From contig CBDDEI010000002.1 of assembly GCA_965226775.1 (NCBI GenBank), forward strand, positions 1,426,001-1,490,000: 64,000 nucleotides of DNA. The letters are read 5' to 3'. A program made the position numbers and the translations under genes. Below the pieces are notes generated by a model, which saw nothing but the letters and a program-made list of their open reading frames with translations, was not told where the DNA came from and did no database searches. The stretch is from CBDDEI01 sp965226775 (GTDB lineage: Bacteria > Chloroflexota > Dehalococcoidia > SHYD01). Below, in pieces: positions 33,205-42,075 of this stretch; positions within the stretch are counted from its first letter, which is position 1; the number at the start of each line of letters is the position of its first letter.

Positions 33205-34446
33205 TCATGACTTCTTTGCGTCGAGGATGTGCTGGTAAAAGGCAAGGGTCTGCTCTGCGATGGCGTCCCACGTAAACGCCCGAGCAAACTCAAGCGCGCC
33301 GCACGACAACCGTTGCCGCTCCTCAGGGCTTTGCAGCAGACGTTTGATGGCCGCTGCAAGCTGTTCAGCCGATCCTTGTGGAACCAGGAGGCAGTGCACA
33401 TCGTCCTGTAGCTCTGGAAGGTCGGTCGTTACACTACTGGCCACGGCGGCGCCGGATGGCCGAGTGGTCACTAGCGGCGCTCCTAGCGCGAGGGTTGCTA
33501 TCAGCGATCCGTGACGCAAGCTGGCCCCGTCCGTAAAGGGCAAGACGCAGCAGTTAACGGCTGAAAGCATGGCCGCCGCTTGCTCGGGAGGAAGGTAGCC
33601 CGTCCAGTGCACAAACTGCGCTAACCCTGCAGCAGCTATGGCGCGCTGGATGGCTGCTCGATAGCCGCTCTCGCCCCCGACGTCATCCTGTCCGCCGACC
33701 ATTACCAGCGAGGCAGGTAGTCCGTCACTGTGCAGCAACTTCAGCGCCTCTATCAGCGTCTCGACGCCCTTAGTTGGGTGCAACAAACCGAAGTAGCCCA
33801 ATAGGTAGTCTCCCTCCGTGACGCCGAGCTGCCGCCGGACGGCGACACGCTCCTCAGGCGTTGGTGTATGGGTAGGGAGGTTGGACCCGATGGGTATATG
33901 GGCAACGGTGTTGGGTTTAGAGGACCTACCCAGAGCCATCAGAGCGTGGTCGTCGTCGTGGTTGGTGAGGATAACGCCGTGGCTGTCCTGCGCAAGGCGT
34001 CGGGTGACCCACCCTCGCAGCGGCCCCGCCTTAGCGAATAGGTAGGGATCGCGGAAGTCATGGAAGGTGGTGACTACCCGCAGGTCGGGGCGACGCCAGC
34101 GTAGCCATCGGGGCAGCAGGTTGATGGCCGGCTGCATGCCATAGGCGCCCGTTTGGTACTGGATGTGCACAACCTGCGGCTGGAGGCGGTCGATGTGGCG
34201 TTCTACGCTCGTGAAGAGGCCTCGTCCCCAGCCGTTTATCGCATGTGAGAGTTGGTAGGGAAGCGCGTCCTCGCGAGGAGGGCTGCTCGTTATGGCGGGC
34301 TGTGCGTCCGTCGCGGTCAGGATATCGACCTGCGCGCCGGCCTCTGCAAGAGCGGTTGCAAGATAGTGGGTATAGTCACCTAGTCCGCCGATCTGGGGCG
34401 GGAACTCACCCGTCACCAGGCAGACGCTTATCCCAGGAGTCCCCAT
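33205..34446 (-). CDS. Glycosyltransferase family 4 (GT-B fold)
   Basis: A 413-residue GT-B enzyme. The N-terminal domain starts VCLVTGEFPPQIGGLGDYTH (about residues 8-27), the acceptor-side glycine loop. The C-terminal nucleotide-sugar domain begins YLLGYFGLLHPTKGVETLIE (about 212-231). In place of the usual E-x7-E motif there is GASLRHGSLIATLALGAPLV, in which the conserved first Glu is not obvious. It overlaps the upstream GT2 gene by 19 nt and probably acts in surface polysaccharide assembly. Confidence 0.88.
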   Translation of the reverse strand: MGTPGISVCLVTGEFPPQIGGLGDYTHYLATALAEAGAQVDILTATDAQPAITSSPPREDALPYQLSHAINGWGRGLFTSVERHIDRLQPQVVHIQYQTGAYGMQPAINLLPRWLRWRRPDLRVVTTFHDFRDPYLFAKAGPLRGWVTRRLAQDSHGVILTNHDDDHALMALGRSSKPNTVAHIPIGSNLPTHTPTPEERVAVRRQLGVTEGDYLLGYFGLLHPTKGVETLIEALKLLHSDGLPASLVMVGGQDDVGGESGYRAAIQRAIAAAGLAQFVHWTGYLPPEQAAAMLSAVNCCVLPFTDGASLRHGSLIATLALGAPLVTTRPSGAAVASSVTTDLPELQDDVHCLLVPQGSAEQLAAAIKRLLQSPEERQRLSCGALEFARAFTWDAIAEQTLAFYQHILDAKKS

Positions 34447-35360
34447 CGTAGGATCCGTGTCAGGAGTCCTATCCGTTCCCTTCTCAGGCTAACTTTGTGG
34501 CGCAGGGCCAGCTTTGCGCTTTCCTCTAAGAGCTGCCAGGCATAGCTGACAAGGAGGAAGGAGCGCACACACCATGCGGCCAGCGGGCCATAGTGCTTGG
34601 CGTAATAGCGCACCTTACTCTCCATGAAGCGGGTGTGGCGTAGCTGCAGGTTCTGGGCGCTGCTCTGCCCGTAGTGGTGCAGCACCCTTGCCTGGGGGAT
34701 ATAGGCTGTCCTCCATCCCATAGCGTGCGCGCGCCGGAACCAGTCAACCTCCTCAAAGTAGAGGAAGAAGCGCTCATCCAGCCCGCCGACCTCCTCCAGC
34801 GCACTGCGTCGAAGCAGCAGGCACGCGCCGACCAGCCAGTCGACCTCTTGCTCACGGTCTTCCGGCGTATCGAGGCAGTAGTAGCGGTCCAAGTGGCGGT
34901 TGCGCGGGAGGTACGACTGCAACACGGTGCTTTCCAGGAAGGCTGTAGTCAGGGTAGGGAAGCGCCGCCGTGACGACTGCACCGAGCCGTCTGCATTGAG
35001 GAGCATGGGTCCAGCAGCGCCCAAGTGCGGGCGCGCCTCCAAGTGGGCGCTCAATGCTGCTATTGAGCCAGGTTGCAGCTCCGCGTCCGGGTTCAGTAGA
35101 AGGATGGCGTCGCCGGTGCAGTGGGGCAGCGCCTGGTTGAAAGCAGCGCTAAACCCTCTGTTCTCCGGGTTCACCAGCAATCGCACGTCTGGAAATCCAG
35201 TAGCAACCATGTCTGCGCTGCCGTCGGTGGAGTTGTTGTCGACCACCACTACCTCTACAGCGCCCGAGGGAAGGGCAGCGGCCTCGCCATAAACGGAGGT
35301 AAGAGAGCGCCGAAGCAGCTCTCTTACATTCCAGTTTACGATGACAACGGAGATATTCAT
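34428..35360 (-). CDS. Glycosyltransferase family 2 (rhamnosyltransferase-like)
   Basis: A 310-residue GT-A enzyme starting MNISVVIVNWNVRELLRRSL. The donor-binding VVVDNNSTDGSADM (about residues 37-50) and metal-binding region LLLNPDAELQPG (about 88-99) are typical of dTDP-Rha:alpha-D-GlcNAc-type transferases (WbbL family); the acceptor-side EEVDWFRRAHAMGW is at about 209-222. It is the first gene of the three-gene polysaccharide set with the GT4 and the Wzy/WaaL-like protein. Confidence 0.9.
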   Translation of the reverse strand: MNISVVIVNWNVRELLRRSLTSVYGEAAALPSGAVEVVVVDNNSTDGSADMVATGFPDVRLLVNPENRGFSAAFNQALPHCTGDAILLLNPDAELQPGSIAALSAHLEARPHLGAAGPMLLNADGSVQSSRRRFPTLTTAFLESTVLQSYLPRNRHLDRYYCLDTPEDREQEVDWLVGACLLLRRSALEEVGGLDERFFLYFEEVDWFRRAHAMGWRTAYIPQARVLHHYGQSSAQNLQLRHTRFMESKVRYYAKHYGPLAAWCVRSFLLVSYAWQLLEESAKLALRHKVSLRRERIGLLTRILRWGLLG

Positions 35361-35417
35361 GGGGTAGTCATGCCGGCTGTCCGGCGCCGGTAAGGGTAGG
35401 GCCGTAGCGCCTGGGCT

Positions 35418-35756
35418 TTAGTGATGACCGTGTTCGTCGCTCTTGCGGGGCGCGTTGGCCAAGCCGTAGGCTACGGGCACGGCGTTGCCCCAGGGAGAGG
35501 CTACCTCTGTTTCGTGAATCGTGTGTCCCTTAACGTCGTCGTCCAGGTGGCGAGTAGCACGGTCCGCAAGATATGCGTCCAAGTCTTTGCGGGCGTTAGG
35601 GCCTACGAAGTGAACGTGGCCGCAGCAGCAATGCTCTGAGCCGGAGTCTGTGGAGCCTTTGCGGATCTCCGCAGCGGGCTTACAGCCACATGCACAGTCG
35701 TATCGCACCAGCATGGTGTCCGGTTGGGCGTAGACCTGTCGTACAATGAAATCCAC
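35418..35756 (-). CDS. Small Cys/His-rich probable metal-binding protein
   Basis: A 112-residue protein of unknown function. The start is GTG 35756, because AAGGAGG lies 6 nt upstream; longer open frames start at 35819 or 35870 but read through this Shine-Dalgarno. Clustered ligands are CACGC (about residues 21-25), CCCGHVHF (about 44-51) and a C-terminal His tail HGHH, suggesting zinc, nickel or copper binding. The Asp-rich middle HLDDDVKGHTIHE also carries histidines. A TATACT -10 lies upstream on the minus strand, overlapping the alaS promoter region. Confidence 0.6.
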   Translation of the reverse strand: MDFIVRQVYAQPDTMLVRYDCACGCKPAAEIRKGSTDSGSEHCCCGHVHFVGPNARKDLDAYLADRATRHLDDDVKGHTIHETEVASPWGNAVPVAYGLANAPRKSDEHGHH

Positions 35757-35829
35757 GGCATACCTCCTTGCGATAAGGGGAGCAGCATCCCCGAAGAAAT
35801 TAGGGATAGTATAGCGCATTTCCTGTTCA

Positions 35830-35858
35830 TTGACAGGCACACGCCCGTCACCTACAAT
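35830..35858 (+). promoter_or_regulatory. alaS promoter
   Basis: A perfect TTGACA (35830-35835), a 17-nt spacer and TACAAT (35853-35858). Transcription should begin near 35865, giving a leader of only about 42 nt, too short for a T-box. Confidence 0.75.
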
Positions 35859-35906
35859 CGGCACGTACACACTGCCAAGCAGGGTACTATTTGGGGTTTA
35901 GTTTAG

Positions 35907-38604
35907 ATGACTAGTGACGAAATTCGAGAAGCCTTCCTCCAGTTTTTTGAGAGCCGCGGCCACCAGCGCGTAACCAGCTCATCCCTCATCCCTAGAGCCG
36001 ATCCCAGCCTGCTCTTTGTGAACGCAGGCATGGTCCAGTTCAAGGATGTGTTCTTGGGCGCGGATAAGCGCCCGTACAGCAGAGCTACAACGTCGCAAAA
36101 GAGTGTGCGCGCCGGCGGCAAGCACAACGACCTGGATAGCGTGGGGCGCACCGCTAGGCACCACACTTTCTTTGAGATGCTGGGAAACTTCTCCTTTGGC
36201 GACTATTTCAAGCGTGACGCGATAGACTACGCCTGGATATTCCTCACCGAGGTGATGAAGCTTCCTAAAGAGCAGCTCTGGGTCACCATCTACGAAGATG
36301 ACGACGAAGCGGACGCGCTGTGGCAGGAGGTTGCAGGCGTTGCTCCCGAACGTATCATTCGCCTGGGGGAGCACGACAACTTTTGGGCGATGGGCGATAC
36401 CGGCCCCTGCGGCCCGTGCAGCGAGATCCATGTGGACCGGGGCGAAGCGTTGCGGTGCAGCGCTCCTGAATGCTTCATCGGCAAGTGCGACTGCGATCGC
36501 TGGCTGGAGGTGTGGAATCTGGTCTTCATGCAGTTTGAGCGGGATGCCGCCGGCAAGCTGACGCCGCTGCCCAGGCCCAGCATTGATACGGGCATGGGGC
36601 TGGAGCGCATCGCCTCGCTGCTCCAGAACGTCTCTACTAACTACGACACGGATCTGCTGCAACCCATCGTTGCAAAGGTGGTCGAGCTGTCGGGTGTGCC
36701 CTACGATTCAGGTGAGGCAGGGTTCCCGCACCGCGTGATTGCAGACCACGCGCGTGCGTGCACCTTCCTCATCAGCGACGGTGTGCTGCCGGGCAATGAA
36801 GGCCGCGGCTATGTGCTCCGCCGCATCATGCGTCGGGCGATTAGGTTTGGTCGAAAGATCGGCCTGGAAGAGCCCTTTATGGGCAGGATGTCCGAGGCTG
36901 TGGTCGCACGGATGTGTGGCGCATACCCTGAGCTAAACGACAAAAAAGACTTCGTGATCCGAGTGCTGACCCTAGAAGAAGAGCGGTTTGGCGAGACCTT
37001 GGCCACCGGCATGAACCTGCTGGAGGATCTCTTAGGGGAAGCAACCCGCACAAGCAAAATCCTCAGCGGCGTTGAAGCCTTTCGTCTCTACGACACCTTT
37101 GGCTTCCCCTATGAGCTCACTGAAGAGATAGCGCTGGAGCACGGGCTGACCGTCGACAGCGCTGGCTTTGAGCAAGAGATGAACGCCCAACGGGAACGCG
37201 CCCGCGCCGCACGCCGCGATGGCGGCGCTGGCCGCGCTACCTTTCCTGGACTACGATCAGTTGCCCCTACCAGAAACCATCTTCCTCGGCTACTCCACCG
37301 TGGAAGCGCAAGCCCGCATAGAGAGCCTGGCGGTCGCCACCGGCGCCGTCGAGGAGGCTAGCGAAGGGCAAGAGGTAGAGGTCGTTTTGAACGAGACCCC
37401 CTTCTATGCTGAGGGCGGCGGCCAGGTAGGAGATACCGGAATGCTCCTGTTCAGCTCCGGCTCTATAGAGGTGCAGGATACGTTCAAAGTGGGCCACGGG
37501 CTCATTGCGCACCGGGGCGTCGTTGCCAGCGGCACAGTCATGGTCAACGAGACAGTTACGGCTCAGGTGGACGCGCTGCGCCGGGCAGACATCGCCCGCA
37601 ACCACACCGCAACGCATCTCTTACACGCGGCGCTGCGTCAGGTGCTTGGCCCGCACGTCCAGCAGGCGGGGTCGCTGGTCGCGCCGGACCGCCTCCGCTT
37701 CGACTTCTCCCACATCACTGCGCTTTCACCGGAGGAAGTAGCGGCTGTGGAGCGACTAGTGAACGAGAACATCCGAGAGGACTGGCGCGTTGAGCCCCAT
37801 ACCACTGGCTATCAGGAAGCAATCCAGGAGGGAGCGCTGGCATTCTTTGACGAAAAATACGGCTCGGTTGTACGCATCGTAGAGGTGCGGCAGCCGGAGC
37901 ATCACAGCCCGCACTTTGCGCCCCACGACGGCGTGCCGGAATACTTCAGCAAAGAGCTCTGCGGGGGTACCCACTGCAGCGAGACCGGGGAGATAGGCTT
38001 CTGCTACGTTGTAGCGGAGAGCAGCATCGGCGCGGGTGTCCGTCGTCTGGAGGCCGTCACCGGGCGCGCCGCAGAGGCGTTGGTGCACCAGCGGCTTGGT
38101 CTGCTGGACGATCTGGCTCGCCAGGTTAGCGCCACGCCCCTAGAAGTGCCCGCCAGGGTCGCTGCGCTCCAGGAGAGCCTGGAGCAGGAGCGGCGGCGGA
38201 CCCATCGCCTCCAACAAGAGCTCGCCCGGCTGCGCACGGAACAGGCGCTGGATCAGGTACAGCTAGTGGAGGGCGTCAAGCTCTACTGTGATCAGGTCCC
38301 GGTAGACGATAATGCAGCCCTGCGCGAGGTGGGAGACGTGGTGCGAGACCGTTTAGGCAGCGGCGTAGTGGTCCTGGCGGCCTTAATCGAAGAGCGCCCA
38401 AGCTTTCTCGTGGCGGTGACAAAAGACCTGGTTGAACGCGGTGTGCACGCAGGCCAGCTCGCCAAAGAAGTAGCGGCCATTACCGGCGGCAGCGGCGGCG
38501 GACGTCCTGAACTGGCCCAGGCAGGCGGGAAAGACGCCTCCAAGCTGGGTGCAGCCTTACAACAAGCGCCCGTCATCCTGAAGGAACACCTTTCCAAGGC
38601 GTGA
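35907..38604 (+). CDS. alaS: Alanyl-tRNA synthetase, interrupted by one apparent frameshift
   Basis: AlaRS attaches alanine to tRNA-Ala. The first frame (35907 to about 37210) encodes the class II catalytic core and tRNA-recognition domain (ESRGHQRVTSSSLIPRADPS, FVNAGMVQFKDVFLG, GDTGPCGPCSEIHVD). The second frame (from about 37210) encodes the editing domain with zinc motifs NHTATHLLHAAL and CGGTHCSETGEIGF, a coiled coil and the C-Ala domain. The whole is 2698 nt, or 899 codons plus one base, so a single +1 event near 37195-37240 joins them; a CGCCGC-GATG-GCGGCG hairpin lies there (37212-37227). An essential gene is unlikely to be dead: sequencing error is the simplest reading, a split or programmed frameshift the alternatives. 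Confidence 0.9.
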
Positions 38605-40403
38605 CGCCCCTATGGGCTGGCCCAATGCTCAAGGCAATACGCACTCGGCTGCTCGAGCTATTAGGTCTGTGGAAGACCCGTAGCTCTGCTCCGCGTCCCA
38701 CCGTCACGGTCATCTACCTGGACGAGGACGACACTGCTCCGTCAGTCAGGGCCAGGCTGCAGCAAGCCACCACAGAGAGCGTAGAGCTCGTAATCCCTAG
38801 GGGCGCTCGGCAGCTGCGCAACCCCATCCATCTCAAAGCATTAGCGCAGGAATTGCCCTACCTCGGTGTCAAGGTACGGCTAACAACTCGGGACTCTCAG
38901 GTAAGGGAGGCCGCCAGCGCAGTTGGGCTTGCTCTTGGCAAGGAGATTTCGCCTGCCCGGGGGATTTCTCCGGAGGCCGCCAGCAGCCCGGGAAGCTATC
39001 GCGCCTACCAGGAGAGTTGGATGCAGCGTGCATTCAGCATGCGCGGGTTGCCGGCGCTGGCTATGGGCGTGGTCGCGCTCCTCGTCGCGATTGGGCTGCC
39101 GGTTGCGGTGGCAATGATCTTCCTCCCGAACGCTACGGTCATTCTGCCTCCCGTTACCCGGCCGGTCGAAGACACCTTCGAGCTGACAGCCTCGGTGCTT
39201 GCCTCCTCCAACGACTTCAGGTCGTTCACCATCCCTGCCTACATCCTAGAAACGGAAGTTTCCACCACAGTGACGGAGGAAGTTGAAGCAGCTCATGAGG
39301 AGATTCCCAGCGTAAAGGCGAAGGGGAACGTGCTCTTCACCAACATCAATAAGGAACTTGCGCCGCCACCTCCCGGCGAGAACGCTGGTGAGGCACCTGC
39401 GCCGACTCCTCCCGGCGCGAACACTGGTGAGGCACCTGCGCCGACCCCTCCCGGCGCGAACGCTGGTGAGGCACCTGCGCCGACTCCTCCCGGCACCGAC
39501 GCTGGTGAGGCATCTGCGCCGACTCCTCCCGGCGCCGACGCTGGTGCGGAGCCTGCACCGACCACTCCCGTCGCCGACATCAGTGTGGAACCCGTAACGA
39601 TTCCTGCCGGTACCTCCGTTGGAACCACTTCCGACGTGCTCTTTGTCACGGAAAAGGATGTCACTCTACCCGGAAAAAAGGGGGCAACCGCTAGTGTTTC
39701 AGTGGAAGCAGTGGAGGGCGGCTCAATAGGCAACGTACCGGCCCACACCGTCACTAGGGTGCTAGACGAGCTGCTTGCCGAATCGGTTTCCGTGACCAAC
39801 CCATTCTCTTTCCAGGAAGGCGCCGATAAAAGAAAGCGCCAGATAACCGCAGCAGACTATCAACAAGTACGGGAGACGGCGCTTGAGCACGCACAGCAAG
39901 ATGCCGTTCGCCGGCTACGGCAGATATTGCCTCCCAGCGCGTCCTTCTATGACCCAACAGTACGGCTGCGCATAGCGAACGAAGAGTTCTCGGCTGCGAT
40001 TGGAGAAGAGACGGCCGATCTTTCATTGACGCTGCATGTGACAGGGAGCGTGGTTGTGTTTTCCGGTGGCGATGTCAACGCCTTCGCGGCGCACTATGTG
40101 TCTGACCAATTAGAGCACACACACCTAGTGCCAGACTCACTACAAGTACGGGTCATGGAGCCCACTGCCTCTGATAACGATAGAGTGACCTTCCGACTCC
40201 ACGTTAGCGGAGTGCTCCAGCACGAACTAAACGAAACGGCAGTGCGACAGCTGGTTGCCGGCAGGACCGTGGAGGAGGCAGTAGCCCTTCTGGAGGAGCA
40301 ATTGCCCCCCGACGTCCAGCCTGAGATAACAGTCGGCCCCTTTTGGGTGGAAAAGATACCCACCTTTTTCTGGCGGATCATCGTGCAGCAGCAGCCTGCG
40401 TAA
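38601..40403 (+). CDS. Baseplate J/gp47-like membrane-anchored protein with 13-residue repeats
   Basis: A 600-residue protein. The cytosolic N-terminal part (about residues 1-145) includes TVTVIYLDEDDTAPSVRARL; a transmembrane segment follows (about 153-178), then a beta-rich extracytoplasmic region with a tandem PPGANAGEAPAPT-type repeat (about 257-321) and a baseplate J-like domain containing IPAGTSVGTTSDVLFVTEKD (about 334-353). The start is GTG 38601 (overlapping the alaS stop); ATG 38625 is possible. Such proteins occur beside ruvX/alaS in related bacteria, as I recall, but no function is established. It is not phage-derived in context: no phage genes surround it. Confidence 0.75.
   Translation: MTPLWAGPMLKAIRTRLLELLGLWKTRSSAPRPTVTVIYLDEDDTAPSVRARLQQATTESVELVIPRGARQLRNPIHLKALAQELPYLGVKVRLTTRDSQVREAASAVGLALGKEISPARGISPEAASSPGSYRAYQESWMQRAFSMRGLPALAMGVVALLVAIGLPVAVAMIFLPNATVILPPVTRPVEDTFELTASVLASSNDFRSFTIPAYILETEVSTTVTEEVEAAHEEIPSVKAKGNVLFTNINKELAPPPPGENAGEAPAPTPPGANTGEAPAPTPPGANAGEAPAPTPPGTDAGEASAPTPPGADAGAEPAPTTPVADISVEPVTIPAGTSVGTTSDVLFVTEKDVTLPGKKGATASVSVEAVEGGSIGNVPAHTVTRVLDELLAESVSVTNPFSFQEGADKRKRQITAADYQQVRETALEHAQQDAVRRLRQILPPSASFYDPTVRLRIANEEFSAAIGEETADLSLTLHVTGSVVVFSGGDVNAFAAHYVSDQLEHTHLVPDSLQVRVMEPTASDNDRVTFRLHVSGVLQHELNETAVRQLVAGRTVEEAVALLEEQLPPDVQPEITVGPFWVEKIPTFFWRIIVQQQPA
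39369..39563 (+). repeat. In-frame 39-bp minisatellite (five units)
   Basis: Five tandem 39-bp units each encode a variant of PPGANAGEAPAPT (for example PPGENAGEAPAPT, PPGTDAGEASAPT, PPGADAGAEPAPT). The unit length is a multiple of three, so copy-number change would lengthen or shorten the Pro/Ala-rich stalk without a frameshift. Confidence 0.9.
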
Positions 40404-40408
40404 TAGCC

Positions 40409-40852
40409 GTGCGCAGTTTGTGTATAGACCTTGGCCAGCGCCGCGTAGGCGTGGCTGTGAGTGATCCCACCGGAACTATTGCGCGTCCCCTCATCGTCCT
40501 GCAACGAAAGGAGCGGCAACCATTGCTGGACGCCATTGCCGCCATCGCCCGCAGAGAAGGCGCTGGTCGTGTCATCGTAGGCCTGCCGCTTTCTCTCTCC
40601 GGCGATGCCGGTCCACAGGCGCGCTCGACAATGCGCTTCGTTAAAGAGCTGCGAGCTACTATCGGAGACATCCCCGTCGATGTCTGGGATGAGCGCTACT
40701 CAACTACGGAAGCTCAGGAGTCGTTGCAGCAACGAGGTGTGCGCGGCAAAGCCCAGCGCGCCTCTGTAGACATGATTGCTGCGGCCACTATTCTCCAGAG
40801 CTACCTGGACCACCAGAACCGCAGGCTAGACAGCGCAGGGGCCGCACCTTAA
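40409..40852 (+). CDS. ruvX: RuvX/YqgF family putative Holliday junction resolvase
   Basis: A 147-residue RNase H-fold nuclease, also implicated in pre-16S rRNA processing. Motifs are LCIDLGQRRVGVAVSDPTGT (about residues 4-23, catalytic Asp), IVGLPLSLSGDAGPQA (about 54-69), VDVWDERYSTTEAQ (about 91-104) and a C-terminal VDMIAAATILQSYLD with the conserved Asp. Start GTG 40409 gives the standard length; the longest open frame begins within the upstream gene. It is followed by mltG, a common pairing. Confidence 0.92.
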   Translation: MRSLCIDLGQRRVGVAVSDPTGTIARPLIVLQRKERQPLLDAIAAIARREGAGRVIVGLPLSLSGDAGPQARSTMRFVKELRATIGDIPVDVWDERYSTTEAQESLQQRGVRGKAQRASVDMIAAATILQSYLDHQNRRLDSAGAAP

Positions 40853-40863
40853 TCTGATTGATC

Positions 40864-41976
40864 ATGCGTTGGCTCGTACTGTTCCTGCTGTTCGTGATGG
40901 CCTTGGGGTTTGCGATGGTAGCCTATGTGCTTAACCCGAAGCCTCCCGTTGATCCAAAGCCCTTCACTGATAACGCGGCTGCCATGGCCATGGAGTACGT
41001 CAAACCTGACGCCGGCAACGTTCAGGAAGCAACCGAACTTGTCATAGAAGAGGGCGCCACTGGAACCGATGTGGCGGCGCAGATGGCGCGTGCGGGGTTG
41101 ATTCGCAACCCCGAGCTCTTCCGCATCCTCCTCGCTTACTACGAGATAGACCGGGACATCAAAGCGGGGACATATCAGATTCCCGCCAACGCAGAGCTTT
41201 GGGACATTCTCCAGCAGCTTCGTGAAGGCCAGCGAGAGGAGGTCATCACCGTTACCGTTCCTGAGGGATGGCGCGCCGAACAGATAGCCGACCTCCTTGA
41301 GGAAATGGGCATCGCACCGCGGGAGGAGTTCCTTACGCTTGTGTTGGGCGATCCTAAGGGGTTAGCGCCCGAGGTTCTGGAAACATCGGTGACTACACTG
41401 GAGGGCTTCTTGTTCCCAGACACCTACCATGTGCCTCAGGACTACGGCGCAGAAGCCTTTGTGACGCTCATGCTGCAGACCTTTAAAGAACGCTTTCTGG
41501 AGCGCTATCAGGCGGCTAACCTACACGACAGCGCGCTGCCGGAGGGCCCTCGTGTCACATCGCTGGATCAGGTAGTGATCGTGGCGTCGTTAGTCGAGCG
41601 CGAGGCACAGTTGCCCGAAGAGCGCAGCGCTATTGCAGGCGTTTTCTTGCGACGCTACGCGCTGGAGATGCCGTTGGCCGCCGACCCCACCATACAGTAC
41701 GCATTAGTTGAACCGGGCAGCGCTGTTCCTGCTGACGAGTATTGGAAGCTTGAGTTAGAGCTTACGGACTTGAAGTTGGAGTCGCCGTTCAACACGTACC
41801 GGGCCGCCGGTCTTCCGCCCACTCCTATCTGCAACCCCGGCCTCGCAGCCTTGGATGCGACGCTCAATCCACAGGAGGGGCGGGCGCTCTTCTTCGTCGC
41901 CAAGGAGGACGGCAGCCACGCGTTTGCCAACACTTTTGACGAGCATCTTGCTAACATTGCCCGCTACCAAAACTAG
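40864..41976 (+). CDS. mltG: Endolytic murein transglycosylase (YceG family)
   Basis: A 370-residue single-pass inner-membrane enzyme that cleaves nascent glycan strands. The N-terminal anchor is about residues 2-22; a LysM-like subdomain (about 60-130) precedes the YceG catalytic domain with VIVASLVEREAQLPEERSAI (catalytic Glu, about 238-257), LAADPTIQYAL (about 276-286) and FNTYRAAGLPPTPICNPG (about 309-326). ATG 40864 is preferred over TTG 40858. Located 11 nt after ruvX. Confidence 0.93.
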   Translation: MRWLVLFLLFVMALGFAMVAYVLNPKPPVDPKPFTDNAAAMAMEYVKPDAGNVQEATELVIEEGATGTDVAAQMARAGLIRNPELFRILLAYYEIDRDIKAGTYQIPANAELWDILQQLREGQREEVITVTVPEGWRAEQIADLLEEMGIAPREEFLTLVLGDPKGLAPEVLETSVTTLEGFLFPDTYHVPQDYGAEAFVTLMLQTFKERFLERYQAANLHDSALPEGPRVTSLDQVVIVASLVEREAQLPEERSAIAGVFLRRYALEMPLAADPTIQYALVEPGSAVPADEYWKLELELTDLKLESPFNTYRAAGLPPTPICNPGLAALDATLNPQEGRALFFVAKEDGSHAFANTFDEHLANIARYQN

Positions 41977-42018
41977 TACTTGTGTACTTGTATACATGTT
42001 AGCAATACAAAGTTCCTA

Positions 42019-42034
42019 CACGTACACATGTGTA
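42019..42034 (+). promoter_or_regulatory. 16-bp palindrome-containing element upstream of aroE, identical to one upstream of pheS
   Basis: CACGTACACATGTGTA, containing the perfect palindrome TACACATGTGTA, ends 41 nt before the aroE ATG. The same 16 bases in the same orientation relative to the gene lie upstream of pheS (57389-57404). A further palindrome TGTATACA is at 41989-41996. Probably the operator of an aromatic amino acid regulator; inference. Confidence 0.5.
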
Positions 42035-42075
42035 ATAATCATATTTTAGCTAGAGAATAGCGATATAAAATAACT

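Noticed and set aside
35859..35906. T-box riboswitch before alaS
   Set aside because: The promoter leaves only about 42 nt of leader, far too short for a T-box.
37219..38604. Separate gene for a free-standing AlaX editing protein
   Set aside because: The frame has no RBS at its ATG, continues with the coiled coil and C-Ala domain of full AlaRS, and the combined length fits a single alaS.
38601..40403. Prophage remnant based on the baseplate-J-like domain
   Set aside because: Neighbours are housekeeping genes (alaS, ruvX, mltG) and no other phage gene or attachment site is present.
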